Positions 15,346 to 22,600 of a stretch of DNA of 27,039 nt are shown here, in pieces (the stretch's first letter is position 1; each line of letters begins with the position of its first letter). The notes under the pieces are model-generated. The model did not search any database and was not told the DNA's origin. It saw only the letters and a list, made by a program, of their open reading frames with translations. The stretch comes from an uncultured Selenomonadales bacterium. GTDB lineage: Bacteria > Bacillota > Negativicutes > Selenomonadales > Selenomonadaceae. Both the position numbers and the translations under genes were made by a program. The stretch spans positions 1-27,039 of the forward strand of contig CALDHY010000011.1 of NCBI GenBank assembly GCA_937901445.1, read 5' to 3'.

Positions 15346-16059
15346 TCACATAATCACCTCCACTGTATTTGAATCAATAACTCGCGCAGAAATAATTTTT
15401 TGTGAAGATTCATTTTTAACTTTGATAACTTCACCAATTCGCCCGCGCGCCATCGCAACTCCTTGCGCCGTTGCCTCAATTCCCTTGTAATGCACAATTA
15501 TTTTTACAGGATTACCATTTTTGATAACCATAGGCTGCGAAAAATAACTCATACTGACAGGGGAGCCTGCGCGAATAACTCTTTGAGGAACAAGCCCTTT
15601 AATTTCTTGAATATCTTTGACATAACCGTCGCGCCCGTCAACAGGGATTTCAACAAGGCGTAAATCTGATTCTGTAACGGGAACTTCAATTTTTAAATCG
15701 TGATTGGCAACAACCACAAAATCAAAAATTTTTACAGAAACGACAAAATTAATATCACGGTACATTCTGCCGCCAATAGAAATTCTTGCTCTTACGGGCG
15801 TTACGCCAATATAATTTACAGTGCCTGAAGGTACGGAAACTTTTACATCGATAACGCCGTTTGGAAGAGAAACATCTGCAAGCGGGCGAAGTAAGGTAAT
15901 TTCGTGGCGTCGAGTTTCGCCCTGTTCGTCCAAAATTCTTTCAATTTCTTCAACTGCCATTGCCTCAAATTGCCCGCCGGGAACAAACTGATTAGCGAAA
16001 ACACGCGGCGCAAAATTCATAAAGAAAATTACAGCCGCGATAAAAATAAAGTTTTTCAT
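15346..16059 (-). CDS. flgA: Flagellar P-ring assembly chaperone FlgA
   Basis: FlgA helps FlgI assemble into the P ring in the periplasm. The 237-aa protein starts with a signal peptide (MKNFIFIAAVIFFMNFAP, cleavage probably after VFA). A central SAF-like segment follows (PVTESDLRLVEIPV... with IRAGSPVSMSYFSQP). The C-terminal domain carries VIKNGNPVKIIVHYKG and MARGRIGEVIKVKNESSQKI, typical of the family. It lies 12 bases after flgG, has no clear Shine-Dalgarno of its own and may be translated by coupling. Its last codons contain the flgH ribosome site. Confidence 0.92.
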   Translation of the reverse strand: MKNFIFIAAVIFFMNFAPRVFANQFVPGGQFEAMAVEEIERILDEQGETRRHEITLLRPLADVSLPNGVIDVKVSVPSGTVNYIGVTPVRARISIGGRMYRDINFVVSVKIFDFVVVANHDLKIEVPVTESDLRLVEIPVDGRDGYVKDIQEIKGLVPQRVIRAGSPVSMSYFSQPMVIKNGNPVKIIVHYKGIEATAQGVAMARGRIGEVIKVKNESSQKIISARVIDSNTVEVIM

Positions 16060-16071
16060 TTTATTAAAGCA

Positions 16072-16863
16072 TTAACGCTTCAAGCCGTTGGCAATTTCCA
16101 ACATTGAGTCGGAAGTTGTAATAGCTTTAGAATTTGATTCATACGCACGTTGAGAAATAATCATATTAACCATTTCTTCAACAATCTGTACACCGGACAT
16201 TTCCAAAGTATTTTGAGTAAGAACGCCCATACCGTCTGCGCCCGGACTGCCCTCTATTGCATCGCCGCTGGCAGCAGTTGATAAATATAAATTTTTGCCG
16301 TAAGCGTAAAGACCGGCAGGATTTGTAAAGCGTACAAGCGTAATATTGCCAATTTCAGTTTGTTCACCGCCGGAAGGCGTATCTGAAACAACGCCGTCAC
16401 TGCTTATTACCAAGCTGTCAACCGTTGCAGATTCTTCAAGCGTAATATTCGGAACAAGTAAAAAACCATCGCTTGTAACAAGGCGGCGGTTAGAATCAAG
16501 CTTGAAAGAGCCGTCACGAGTATAAGCCGTTGTACCGTCGGGAAGTTGCACTTGGAAAAAACCCTCGCCCTGTATTCCAACGTCCGTAGGATTATCGGTA
16601 GTTTGCAAAGGACCTTGAGTAAAAATTCTGTTGGTTGCGGAAACTCGAACGCCTAAACCAATTTGCAAACCCTGCGGATATTGTGTACCTTCGCCGGAAG
16701 TACCGCCCGCGTCGCGCAGTGTTTGATAAATTAAATCTTGAAATTCGGCACGAACTTTTTTATTGCCGTAAGTATTGACATTTGCCAAGTTGTGCGAAAC
16801 TACGTCCAAGTTTTTTTGCTGCGCCATCATACCCGAAGCCGCAGACCACAAAGACCTCATCAT
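16072..16863 (-). CDS. flgG: Flagellar distal rod protein FlgG
   Basis: FlgG forms the distal rod of the basal body. From ATG at 16863 the protein is 263 aa, the normal size. It shows the conserved N-terminal rod motif MRSLWSAASGMMAQQ, then LDVVSHNLANVNTYGNKK. Internal family signatures are GIQGEGFFQVQLPDG and AYTRDGSFKLDSNRRLV. The C-terminal half carries VEEMVNMIISQRAYESNSKA, then ITTSDSMLEIANGLKR. An ORF start nine codons upstream is ruled out because AGGAGGCG sits just before 16863. It is the first gene of the rod/ring operon. Confidence 0.96.
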   Translation of the reverse strand: MMRSLWSAASGMMAQQKNLDVVSHNLANVNTYGNKKVRAEFQDLIYQTLRDAGGTSGEGTQYPQGLQIGLGVRVSATNRIFTQGPLQTTDNPTDVGIQGEGFFQVQLPDGTTAYTRDGSFKLDSNRRLVTSDGFLLVPNITLEESATVDSLVISSDGVVSDTPSGGEQTEIGNITLVRFTNPAGLYAYGKNLYLSTAASGDAIEGSPGADGMGVLTQNTLEMSGVQIVEEMVNMIISQRAYESNSKAITTSDSMLEIANGLKR

Positions 16864-16905
16864 AATAAAAACGCCTCCTAAAAAGTGCAAAAACTTCCCT
16901 GTAAT

Positions 16906-16934
16906 TTTTTATTTCCTAAAAAATATATCGTCAA
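16906..16934 (-). promoter_or_regulatory. Candidate sigma-A promoter overlapping the sigma-28-like element
   Basis: Minus-strand TTGACG (16929-16934) and TAAAAA (16906-16911) are 17 bases apart. The -35 is good and the -10 weak. The start point would fall near 16899, giving a leader of about 36 bases before flgG. Confidence 0.4.
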
Positions 16935-16952
16935 AAATTTAAATTGCCTTTA
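16925..16952 (-). promoter_or_regulatory. Candidate sigma-28 (FliA/SigD-like) promoter for flgG operon
   Basis: On the minus strand TAAA (16949-16952) is separated by 16 bases from GACGATAT (16925-16932). The Bacillus SigD consensus is TAAA, about 15 bases, GCCGATAT, so there is one mismatch in the -10 half. It lies 62 bases upstream of the flgG start. A sigma-A-like promoter overlaps it, so the true factor is undecided. Confidence 0.5.
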
Positions 16953-16983
16953 ATACAAAATTAGGCGAACCGTTAAGTCCGCC
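16950..16983 (-). terminator. Possible rpsO terminator
   Basis: Minus-strand bases 16977-16983 (ggcggac) pair with 16964-16970 (gttcgcc) except for one mismatch, closing a six-base loop. A TAATTTTG tract follows. It lies about 125 bases past the rpsO stop and just upstream of the flgG promoter region. The T-tract is interrupted, so termination may be partial. Confidence 0.4.
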
Positions 16984-17077
16984 CTCTTTTGTTTTCAAAA
17001 ATTTTTAATTTAGAAAATTTTTTTATGTTTGCTAAAAATTTAGCCGTGTCATATTAAAATTTTACGGAAATTTTTTC

Positions 17078-17109
17078 CTTAGTCCTTAATCCTTATCCCT
17101 TAGCCCTTA
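17078..17109 (-). repeat. Heptanucleotide tandem array at the rpsO stop codon
   Basis: On the minus strand, starting with the rpsO stop codon itself, the sequence reads TAAGGGC, TAAGGGA, TAAGGAT, TAAGGAC, then TAAGG: four and a half seven-base units. A related G-rich array starts at the psd stop codon (25769). No gene lies in the rest of 16864-17106. Confidence 0.65.
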
Positions 17110-17373
17110 TTTACGCAAATTCAACTGTGCGATAATTTCACGATAACGAGTAATATTTTTCTTGCTGAGATAGCTCAAAAGGCGGCGGCGTTGCCCGACC
17201 ATTTTCAACAAGCCGCGACGGGAATGATGATCCTTTTTATGTTCCTTGAGGTGTTCGGTAAGGTAGGAAATGCGCGCTGTCAAAAGTGCAATTTGAACTT
17301 CCGGTGAGCCGGTGTCGCCTTCGTGCGTACCGTATTTTTTTACAATTTCTTCTTTGGCTTCTTTGTTTAACAT
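17107..17373 (-). CDS. rpsO: 30S ribosomal protein S15
   Basis: S15 binds 16S rRNA early in assembly of the small-subunit platform. From ATG at 17373 the protein is 88 aa, as expected. The family core is intact: [20 protein letters not shown], then [19 protein letters not shown] and [13 protein letters not shown], ending [15 protein letters not shown]. An ORF start 12 codons upstream is rejected because AGGAGG lies just before 17373. In many bacteria pnp follows rpsO; here a flagellar operon does. The leader may mediate S15 autoregulation. Confidence 0.97.
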   Translation of the reverse strand: MLNKEAKEEIVKKYGTHEGDTGSPEVQIALLTARISYLTEHLKEHKKDHHSRRGLLKMVGQRRRLLSYLSKKNITRYREIIAQLNLRK

Positions 17374-17455
17374 TAAAAAATCCTCCTGTAATTTTTTATC
17401 CGGCGGCAAAGTCTGCGTCGGAGTTTCGACAAACCGCGCCGACGGTCTTTTTTAG
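17374..17455 (-). promoter_or_regulatory. rpsO: Structured rpsO leader, possible S15 autoregulatory element
   Basis: The predicted transcript has about 80 untranslated bases. Complementary segments GTCGG and CCGAC flank a ~17-base loop, and GGCG can alternatively pair with CGCC nearer the ribosome site. Several phyla carry structurally different S15-binding leaders in front of rpsO. Whether this one binds S15 cannot be told from sequence alone. Confidence 0.4.
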
Positions 17456-17461
17456 GCGTTA

Positions 17462-17490
17462 AGTTTATCACATTAAATTTTATATTGCAA
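17462..17490 (-). promoter_or_regulatory. rpsO promoter (sigma-A type)
   Basis: Minus-strand TTGCAA (17485-17490), a 17-base spacer and TAAACT (17462-17467). Spacing is ideal and both hexamers are near consensus. Transcription would start near 17455. Confidence 0.75.
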
Positions 17491-17537
17491 GAATTTCTTT
17501 GTAACGCCGAAAATTTTAAAATAGTCATAATATTTTG

Positions 17538-17566
17538 TTGACGTAAAATAATAAATTTGTTAAACT
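17538..17566 (+). promoter_or_regulatory. Promoter for yvyF and the radical SAM gene
   Basis: Plus-strand TTGACG (17538-17543), a 17-base spacer and TAAACT (17561-17566). It diverges from the rpsO promoter, with about 50 bases between the two -35 boxes. It would give a leader of about 75 bases. Confidence 0.75.
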
Positions 17567-17648
17567 TAAAAAAATTAATCGAAAAGGAGTAAAATTTTAA
17601 GTTGGCGGGATTTTATTTTTTGCCGTCAACATTAATGAGGTGATTAGT

Positions 17649-18152
17649 GTGGCTTTAATTAGTATACCAAAAATCAGAAATTGCACCAAGTGCGGGAAAA
17701 TTTTTGCTTCTATGCACGGCGAAAGAGTTTGTAAAGATTGTATCCAAGCAGAAAAAGACTTTGAAGAACAAGTTGTCAAATATATAAGAGACAATCCCGG
17801 CAGCTCCGTGAAAGAAGTTATGGAAGCAACAGGCGCAACCGAAAAAATGATGAAGCGAATGATGCAGGATGGAATTTTCTCAAATTCAGCAGTAAAGCGC
17901 GAAGAAAATGCAACCTATCCTTGTATGAGTTGCGGACGCCCAATCACCAGCGGCACTTATTGTATGGACTGCTTAAGTCGGCTTAGAGATCAAACCCGTA
18001 AAGCCGCTGAAGCTATGCAAATCAGAATCAAGGAAGATAAAAACTTGTCCACGATTGAACGCCTCGACAAAATGGCTGAAAAAGAATTTGAAAGAGAAAA
18101 CCGCATGAGCGGTATTCGACGCAATTTTAGAGGGATGATTAAAGACCATTGA
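17649..18152 (+). CDS. yvyF: YvyF-like flagellar operon protein (TIGR03826 type)
   Basis: This 167-aa cytoplasmic protein resembles the YvyF/TIGR03826 family of Firmicute flagellar loci, whose function is poorly defined. It has an N-terminal zinc ribbon (CTKCG, then CKDC, residues ~12-31). A helix-turn-helix-like segment (SSVKEVMEATGATEKMMKRM) follows, then a second ribbon (CMSCG...CMDC) and a charged helical tail. I place the start at GTG 17649 because GAGGTGAT ends four bases before it; the alternative GTG at 17640 lies inside that ribosome site. In Bacillus it sits next to flgM-flgK; here those genes are not adjacent. It may act as a regulator or assembly factor. Confidence 0.8.
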   Translation: MALISIPKIRNCTKCGKIFASMHGERVCKDCIQAEKDFEEQVVKYIRDNPGSSVKEVMEATGATEKMMKRMMQDGIFSNSAVKREENATYPCMSCGRPITSGTYCMDCLSRLRDQTRKAAEAMQIRIKEDKNLSTIERLDKMAEKEFERENRMSGIRRNFRGMIKDH

Positions 18153-18158
18153 AAAATT

Positions 18159-19067
18159 ATGTGCAATATGATTTTGGACTTATTGAAAGATTGTAAACTT
18201 TGCCCGAGAAACTGCGGCGTTAATCGCAATAAAAAAATTGGTTTCTGCGGGGCAACCGGAAAAGTTCGTGTTGCACTTGTCAGCTTGCACAAATGGGAGG
18301 AGCCTTGTTTAACCGGGAAAAATGGCGCGGGTACAATTTTCTTTTCTCATTGCAACTTGAAATGTGTTTACTGCCAAAATTTTAAAATCAGCAGTGAAAA
18401 TTTCGGCAAAGAAATTTCCCTCGAACGGCTGACAGATATTTTTCTTGAACAACAAACGCGCGGCGCAACAAATATTGAACTCGTGACGCCTACTCATTAC
18501 GTTCCGCAAATTTGCGTTGCGCTCGACGCTGCAAAAACCCGCCGCTTAAAAATTCCCGTTGTCTACAATACAAATGCCTATGAAGAAATATCGACGCTTG
18601 ACTTGTTAAAAAATCGCGTCGATATTTTTCTTCCTGACTTAAAATATTTTGATAATGACGCCGCCAAAACTTTTTCAAACGCGCCAAATTATTTTGAAGT
18701 TGCAACCGCCGCAATTAAAAAAATGTTTGAACTTGTTGGCGAATGTAAGTTTGACGCCGCCGGAAATATGACGCGCGGGGTTATCGTTCGTCATTTAATC
18801 TTGCCGAATTTTCGCCGCGACAGTATGAAAATTTTGGATTGGCTTTATAAAACTTTCGGCGATAAAATTTTTATCAGCTTGATGAATCAGTACACGCCGC
18901 TTTTCCGCGCCGCCGAATTTAAAAAGATTAACCGCCGCCTTACAACTTTTGAATACGATTCTGTTGTAAATTACGCGCTTGACATTGGAATAAAAAATTG
19001 TTTCATTCAAATTGGCAAAACTGCCGACGAAAAATTTGTACCGAATTTTGACGGAAATAATATTTGA
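18159..19067 (+). CDS. Radical SAM protein of the PflA-like family (COG1313)
   Basis: This 302-aa protein carries the radical SAM cluster motif C65-NLK-C69-VY-C72, which binds the 4Fe-4S cluster that cleaves S-adenosylmethionine. The N-terminal CKLCPRNCGVNR...GFCG region (C12, C15, C19, C30) is typical of the uncharacterised PflX/COG1313 group, annotated as pyruvate formate-lyase activating-like. Later signatures include IELVTPTHYVPQI, VVYNTNAYE and VDIFLPDLKYFD. The true substrate is unknown. It begins six bases after yvyF without a strong ribosome site, so it may be coupled to it; an ATG at 18168 is an alternative start. Confidence 0.85.
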   Translation: MCNMILDLLKDCKLCPRNCGVNRNKKIGFCGATGKVRVALVSLHKWEEPCLTGKNGAGTIFFSHCNLKCVYCQNFKISSENFGKEISLERLTDIFLEQQTRGATNIELVTPTHYVPQICVALDAAKTRRLKIPVVYNTNAYEEISTLDLLKNRVDIFLPDLKYFDNDAAKTFSNAPNYFEVATAAIKKMFELVGECKFDAAGNMTRGVIVRHLILPNFRRDSMKILDWLYKTFGDKIFISLMNQYTPLFRAAEFKKINRRLTTFEYDSVVNYALDIGIKNCFIQIGKTADEKFVPNFDGNNI

Positions 19068-19077
19068 AAATAAATCT

Positions 19078-19101
19078 GCGCGACGCCCGCGCGTTTTTTT
19101 T
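19078..19101 (+). terminator. Terminator after the radical SAM gene
   Basis: GCGCG (19078-19082) pairs perfectly with CGCGC (19088-19092) around a five-base loop and is followed by G and eight T residues. It separates the yvyF unit from the cdaA operon. Confidence 0.8.
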
Positions 19102-19117
19102 ACTGAAAAATTTCTAC

Positions 19118-19145
19118 TTGCCAAAATAAAAAAATATATTAAACT
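19118..19145 (+). promoter_or_regulatory. cdaA operon promoter
   Basis: TTGCCA (19118-19123), a 16-base A/T-rich spacer and TAAACT (19140-19145) lie just past the preceding terminator and 21 bases before the cdaA start. Confidence 0.65.
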
Positions 19146-19166
19146 AAGTGCAAAGGAGGGCTGCCT

Positions 19167-20024
19167 ATGACGACTGACATGGTTTTTCCGGCAAAAATGT
19201 TCGGGCTTGCGTCAACAATCAGACCGGCTGACATTTTGGAAATTTTATTGGTTGCAATTATATTTTATAAACTTTACGCAATGATTGAGGGCACGCGCGC
19301 AATTACGCTCGTTAAGGGAATTTTGGTTTTATTCATGATAAATTTTTTCTGCAACGTCTTTCAACTAAATTTACTTTCGTGGATATTTGAAAGATTTATG
19401 ACGTGGACTTTTATTTTATTCCCAATAGTTTTTCAGCCGGAATTGCGGCGCACTTTGGAGCGTTTGGGGCAAGGAAAATTTTTATTCGCAGAAAGAACAT
19501 CAATGGACGTGGCAGAGGCAAACAAAGTTGTTGACGAATTGGTAAAAGCCTCAAAAGCTCTTTCAGCCACGAAAACCGGCGCACTTATGGTCATTGAAAG
19601 AAAAATGGGCTTAAATGACGTAAGCGATACAGGAATTAAACTTGACGCAATGATAACGGCAGAATTGGTAGGAAATATATTTTTTGTCAATACGCCACTG
19701 CACGACGGCGCGGCAATTATTCGCGGCAAAAGAATTTACGCGGCGGGTTGTCTTTTGCCTTTAACCGAAAAGACAGGACTTTCAAAAGAATTGGGGACGC
19801 GGCACAGAGCGGCTATCGGAATTTCCGAGCAGTGCGATGCATTAGTTTTGGTTGTAAGTGAAGAAACAGGGACTATTTCCATTGCAGAAAACGGAAAATT
19901 GACGCGCCATTTGGACGGCGAAAAGTTAGCCAAAATGATTCGCCCCGCATTTGTACACCCGCAAAAAAATTCTATCGGCGATTTTTTCACGAAATGGAGA
20001 AAGCACGATGCTGGAACAGATTAA
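19167..20024 (+). CDS. cdaA: Diadenylate cyclase CdaA (c-di-AMP synthase)
   Basis: CdaA makes cyclic di-AMP from two ATP; this messenger controls potassium, osmotic balance and wall homeostasis. The 285-aa protein has three N-terminal membrane helices (about residues 22-90), then the DAC domain. Its catalytic motifs are complete: D180-G181-A182 in PLHDGAAIIRG, and R212-H213-R214 in GTRHRAAIGIS. GLND and TGIKLDA segments also match. AAAGGAGGG precedes the ATG. The gene overlaps cdaR by 17 bases, the standard pairing with the membrane regulator. Confidence 0.96.
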   Translation: MTTDMVFPAKMFGLASTIRPADILEILLVAIIFYKLYAMIEGTRAITLVKGILVLFMINFFCNVFQLNLLSWIFERFMTWTFILFPIVFQPELRRTLERLGQGKFLFAERTSMDVAEANKVVDELVKASKALSATKTGALMVIERKMGLNDVSDTGIKLDAMITAELVGNIFFVNTPLHDGAAIIRGKRIYAAGCLLPLTEKTGLSKELGTRHRAAIGISEQCDALVLVVSEETGTISIAENGKLTRHLDGEKLAKMIRPAFVHPQKNSIGDFFTKWRKHDAGTD

Positions 20025-20931
20025 ACAAGCCTTTCAAAGAAATAAAATTCAAAAAATCGTAGCGTTACTTTCGGCAATAGCGTTATGGTTTTTTGTTATG
20101 GATACACAAAATCCGACAATTAATGGCTCTTACGATGTGCCGCTTACAATGGCTAATATTCCGCAAAATTTCAAGGCGGTTTTCAGAGAACAAACTGTCA
20201 ACGTTAAATTGAGTGCGCCGCGCTCCTACTTCATAGATTACGGCGTCAATAATATTCGTGCGTTTGCCAATTTACAAAATTATTCTGCTGAAGGCGAATA
20301 TGAAATACCTATTGAGGCAACTTTCCCAAAAGGATTTGAACTTGACAGTATTTCGCCGACAACAATTCACGTACAACTGGATCCGTTCATTGAAAAGCAA
20401 ATGGCGGCAGATGTCATTATAACCGGCGCACCGGCTGAAAATTCTGTAGTCAGTGCCCTTGAAAAATCGTCAACCTATTTGACTTTGCTCGGACCAAAAA
20501 CCGCCGTTTTAAATGTTAAGCGCGTAATGGGATATATTGGCTTGAATAACAACAGCGAGACTTTTGATATTCTTGTACCGCTTACGGCGATTGACGGCGA
20601 CGGGCGCGAAGTTCACGGCGTGCGTGTTGCGCCTTCAGTCATTACAGTAACTGTACACATTGAAAACGAACTTAAGAAAAAAACTGTGCCGATTTCTGCA
20701 AATATTACAGTGCCGGAAGGGCGGGAAATTTCTGAAGTTGTCATAACGCCTCAAACAGTTGAACTTGTCGGCAGGGAAGAAATTTTAAGTTCGATTGAAT
20801 CAATAAAAACCGAGCCGCTAAATTTTCAAGTCAACGCCAAAACTTTTACCGGCAAGTTGAAATTGGAATTGCCGGACGGCGTAACTGCTGATGTTGATGA
20901 AGTCGATGTTACTTGCAATTTTAAGGAGTAA
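20008..20931 (+). CDS. cdaR: CdaR/YbbR-domain regulator of CdaA
   Basis: CdaR binds and modulates CdaA from outside the membrane. The 307-aa protein has a short cytoplasmic start and one membrane helix (IVALLSAIALWFFVMDTQNP, residues ~15-34). Tandem YbbR repeats follow, seen as beta-rich segments such as YDVPLTMANIP, FDILVPLTAID and KKTVPISANITVPEG. I choose ATG at 20008, preceded by GGAGA; the longer ORF start at 19951 lies deep in cdaA. In Bacillus glmM follows; here a COG2509 gene does. Confidence 0.92.
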   Translation: MLEQIKQAFQRNKIQKIVALLSAIALWFFVMDTQNPTINGSYDVPLTMANIPQNFKAVFREQTVNVKLSAPRSYFIDYGVNNIRAFANLQNYSAEGEYEIPIEATFPKGFELDSISPTTIHVQLDPFIEKQMAADVIITGAPAENSVVSALEKSSTYLTLLGPKTAVLNVKRVMGYIGLNNNSETFDILVPLTAIDGDGREVHGVRVAPSVITVTVHIENELKKKTVPISANITVPEGREISEVVITPQTVELVGREEILSSIESIKTEPLNFQVNAKTFTGKLKLELPDGVTADVDEVDVTCNFKE

Positions 20932-20937
20932 AATTTT

Positions 20938-22545
20938 TTGAAAATCAAAATAAAAAATCTGGACGTTGAATTAAATGACGAAAGAAACTTAACTGAAATT
21001 GCGGCGGCGTATTTAAAAGTTGACGTGAAAAAAATTCGTACACTGAAAATTATTCGTCAAGCAATAGACGCGCGGCGTTATCGTGGCGCGGGGATTAAAT
21101 TTAATTACATTGTCGAAGTTGAAGTTGACGCCAAAATTAATTTCAGTCGAGATAAAAATATTGAAAAAGTTCTTGCCAAAAAAATTATTGAGCGCGTCAA
21201 ATTGCCACGCACTTTAAAAAATATTCGCCCTGCAGTTATCGGCTTCGGACCTGCCGGAATGTTTGCCGCCTTGACGTTGGCTCGCGCAGGTTTAGAGCCA
21301 ATTATTTTTGAACGCGGCGGCGATGTTGATTCACGGACGGCGGCAGTTAAAAAATTTTTCAATACCGGTGAACTTGACGAAAATTCAAACGTACAATTCG
21401 GCGAAGGCGGCGCGGGTACTTTTTCAGACGGCAAATTGACAACGCGCCTCAACGATTCGCTTACAGATTTTGTACTTGAAACTTTTGTAGAGGCGGGTGC
21501 GCCTGCTGAAATTTTATATTTGCACAAGCCGCACATTGGCACTGATAACCTGCGCAAAGTTGTAAAAAATATTCGGCAAGAAATTTTAAATTTGGGCGGC
21601 AAGATTTATTTCAATTCGCAAGTTACAGATTTAGAATTTTCAAGCGGCAAGGTTACGGCGGCGATTGTCAACGGCGCGGAAAGATTTTCAGTTGACGCAA
21701 TTTTTTTAGGCGTTGGTCATTCTGCGCGAGATACTTATGAAATGTTAAATCGTCACGGCGTAGCAATGGAAAGTAAAGCGTTTGCAGTCGGAGTGCGAAT
21801 TGAACACCCGCAAGAATTTATTAACCGCGCACAATACGGCGCAGATTTTCAAAATTTAAAATTACCCGTTGCAGATTATTTTTTGACGTACAAAGATTCA
21901 AGCGGGCGCGGCGCGTATAGTTTTTGTATGTGTCCGGGCGGGCAGGTTGTGGCGGCAACTTCAGAAAATTTTCAAGTCGTTACAAATGGAATGAGCAACT
22001 TTGCAAGAAATTCCGGTGTTGCAAACAGTGCGTTACTTGTCACGGTTGATAAAGCTGACTTTAAAAATTTCGGCGGAGATATTTTAAGCGGCGTTCGTTT
22101 TCAGCGGCACTTTGAAAAATTGGCGTTTGAACTCGGCGGCAAAAATTTTTCTGCGCCTGTACAAAGTGTCGGCGATTTTTTGAACGGTCGCGCAGATTGT
22201 CAAAACTTTTTAGTTAATCCAACTTACCCGCTCGGCTACAAAATTTCTGACTTGAATAAATGTTTACCGGCTGAAGTTGCCAAAACTTTAAAAAACGCGC
22301 TGATTTTTTGGAACGATAAAATAAAAAATTTCGCCGCGCCGAATGTTCCAATTACGGGCGTTGAAACTCGAACAAGCGCGCCCTGTCGAATACTGCGCGA
22401 CAAAGAAAATTTTCAGTCAATCAGCCACGCCGGAATTTATCCTGTTGGTGAAGGCGCAGGCTACGCGGGCGGTATTATGAGTTCAGCTGTTGACGGCGTA
22501 AAATCTGCGCGAGAATTTTTAAAATTGACGATAACGCCACATTGA
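20938..22545 (+). CDS. FAD-dependent oxidoreductase of the COG2509 family
   Basis: This 535-aa flavoprotein starts at TTG 20938, nine bases after AAGGAG. An N-terminal ~90-residue domain (TLKIIRQAIDARRYRG) is followed by a Rossmann FAD site (VIGFGPAGMFAALTLARAGL with the acidic end FERGG). Then come the FGEGGAGTFSDGKLTTR segment and the family's CMCPGGQVVAATSE and GVETRTSAPCRILRD motifs. The C-terminal IYPVGEGAGYAGGIMSSAVD closes the FAD domain. The substrate of this conserved family is unknown to me. It sits six bases after cdaR in the c-di-AMP operon, in the place where glmM is often found. Confidence 0.88.
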   Translation: MKIKIKNLDVELNDERNLTEIAAAYLKVDVKKIRTLKIIRQAIDARRYRGAGIKFNYIVEVEVDAKINFSRDKNIEKVLAKKIIERVKLPRTLKNIRPAVIGFGPAGMFAALTLARAGLEPIIFERGGDVDSRTAAVKKFFNTGELDENSNVQFGEGGAGTFSDGKLTTRLNDSLTDFVLETFVEAGAPAEILYLHKPHIGTDNLRKVVKNIRQEILNLGGKIYFNSQVTDLEFSSGKVTAAIVNGAERFSVDAIFLGVGHSARDTYEMLNRHGVAMESKAFAVGVRIEHPQEFINRAQYGADFQNLKLPVADYFLTYKDSSGRGAYSFCMCPGGQVVAATSENFQVVTNGMSNFARNSGVANSALLVTVDKADFKNFGGDILSGVRFQRHFEKLAFELGGKNFSAPVQSVGDFLNGRADCQNFLVNPTYPLGYKISDLNKCLPAEVAKTLKNALIFWNDKIKNFAAPNVPITGVETRTSAPCRILRDKENFQSISHAGIYPVGEGAGYAGGIMSSAVDGVKSAREFLKLTITPH

Positions 22546-22553
22546 TATATAAT
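22525..22553 (+). promoter_or_regulatory. Near-consensus sigma-A promoter for glmS
   Basis: TTGACG (22525-22530), a 17-base spacer and a perfect TATAAT (22548-22553). The -35 lies in the last codons of the COG2509 gene and the -10 just after its stop. The start point near 22560 gives a leader of about 40 bases, too short for a glmS ribozyme. Confidence 0.78.
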
Positions 22554-22600
22554 TTTGAAAGTGATTCACGAAAATTTCACAGATATTCGGAGGAAAAAAT

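Noticed and set aside
16961..16990. Plus-strand terminator from the same hairpin as the proposed rpsO terminator
   Set aside because: No plus-strand gene ends nearby, and the hairpin serves the minus-strand transcript better.
17602..17643. TTG-started 13-codon leader peptide ahead of yvyF, ending in the yvyF ribosome site
   Set aside because: Its AAAGGAG is about 14 bases from the TTG, too far, and the peptide shows no regulatory codon run.
19951..20007. Longer start for cdaR
   Set aside because: It would put 19 polar residues before a normal CdaR N-terminus inside cdaA; GGAGA precedes the ATG at 20008.
22546..22600. glmS ribozyme/riboswitch upstream of glmS
   Set aside because: Only about 55 bases separate the genes, and the promoter lies within or before them; the ribozyme core needs well over 100 bases.
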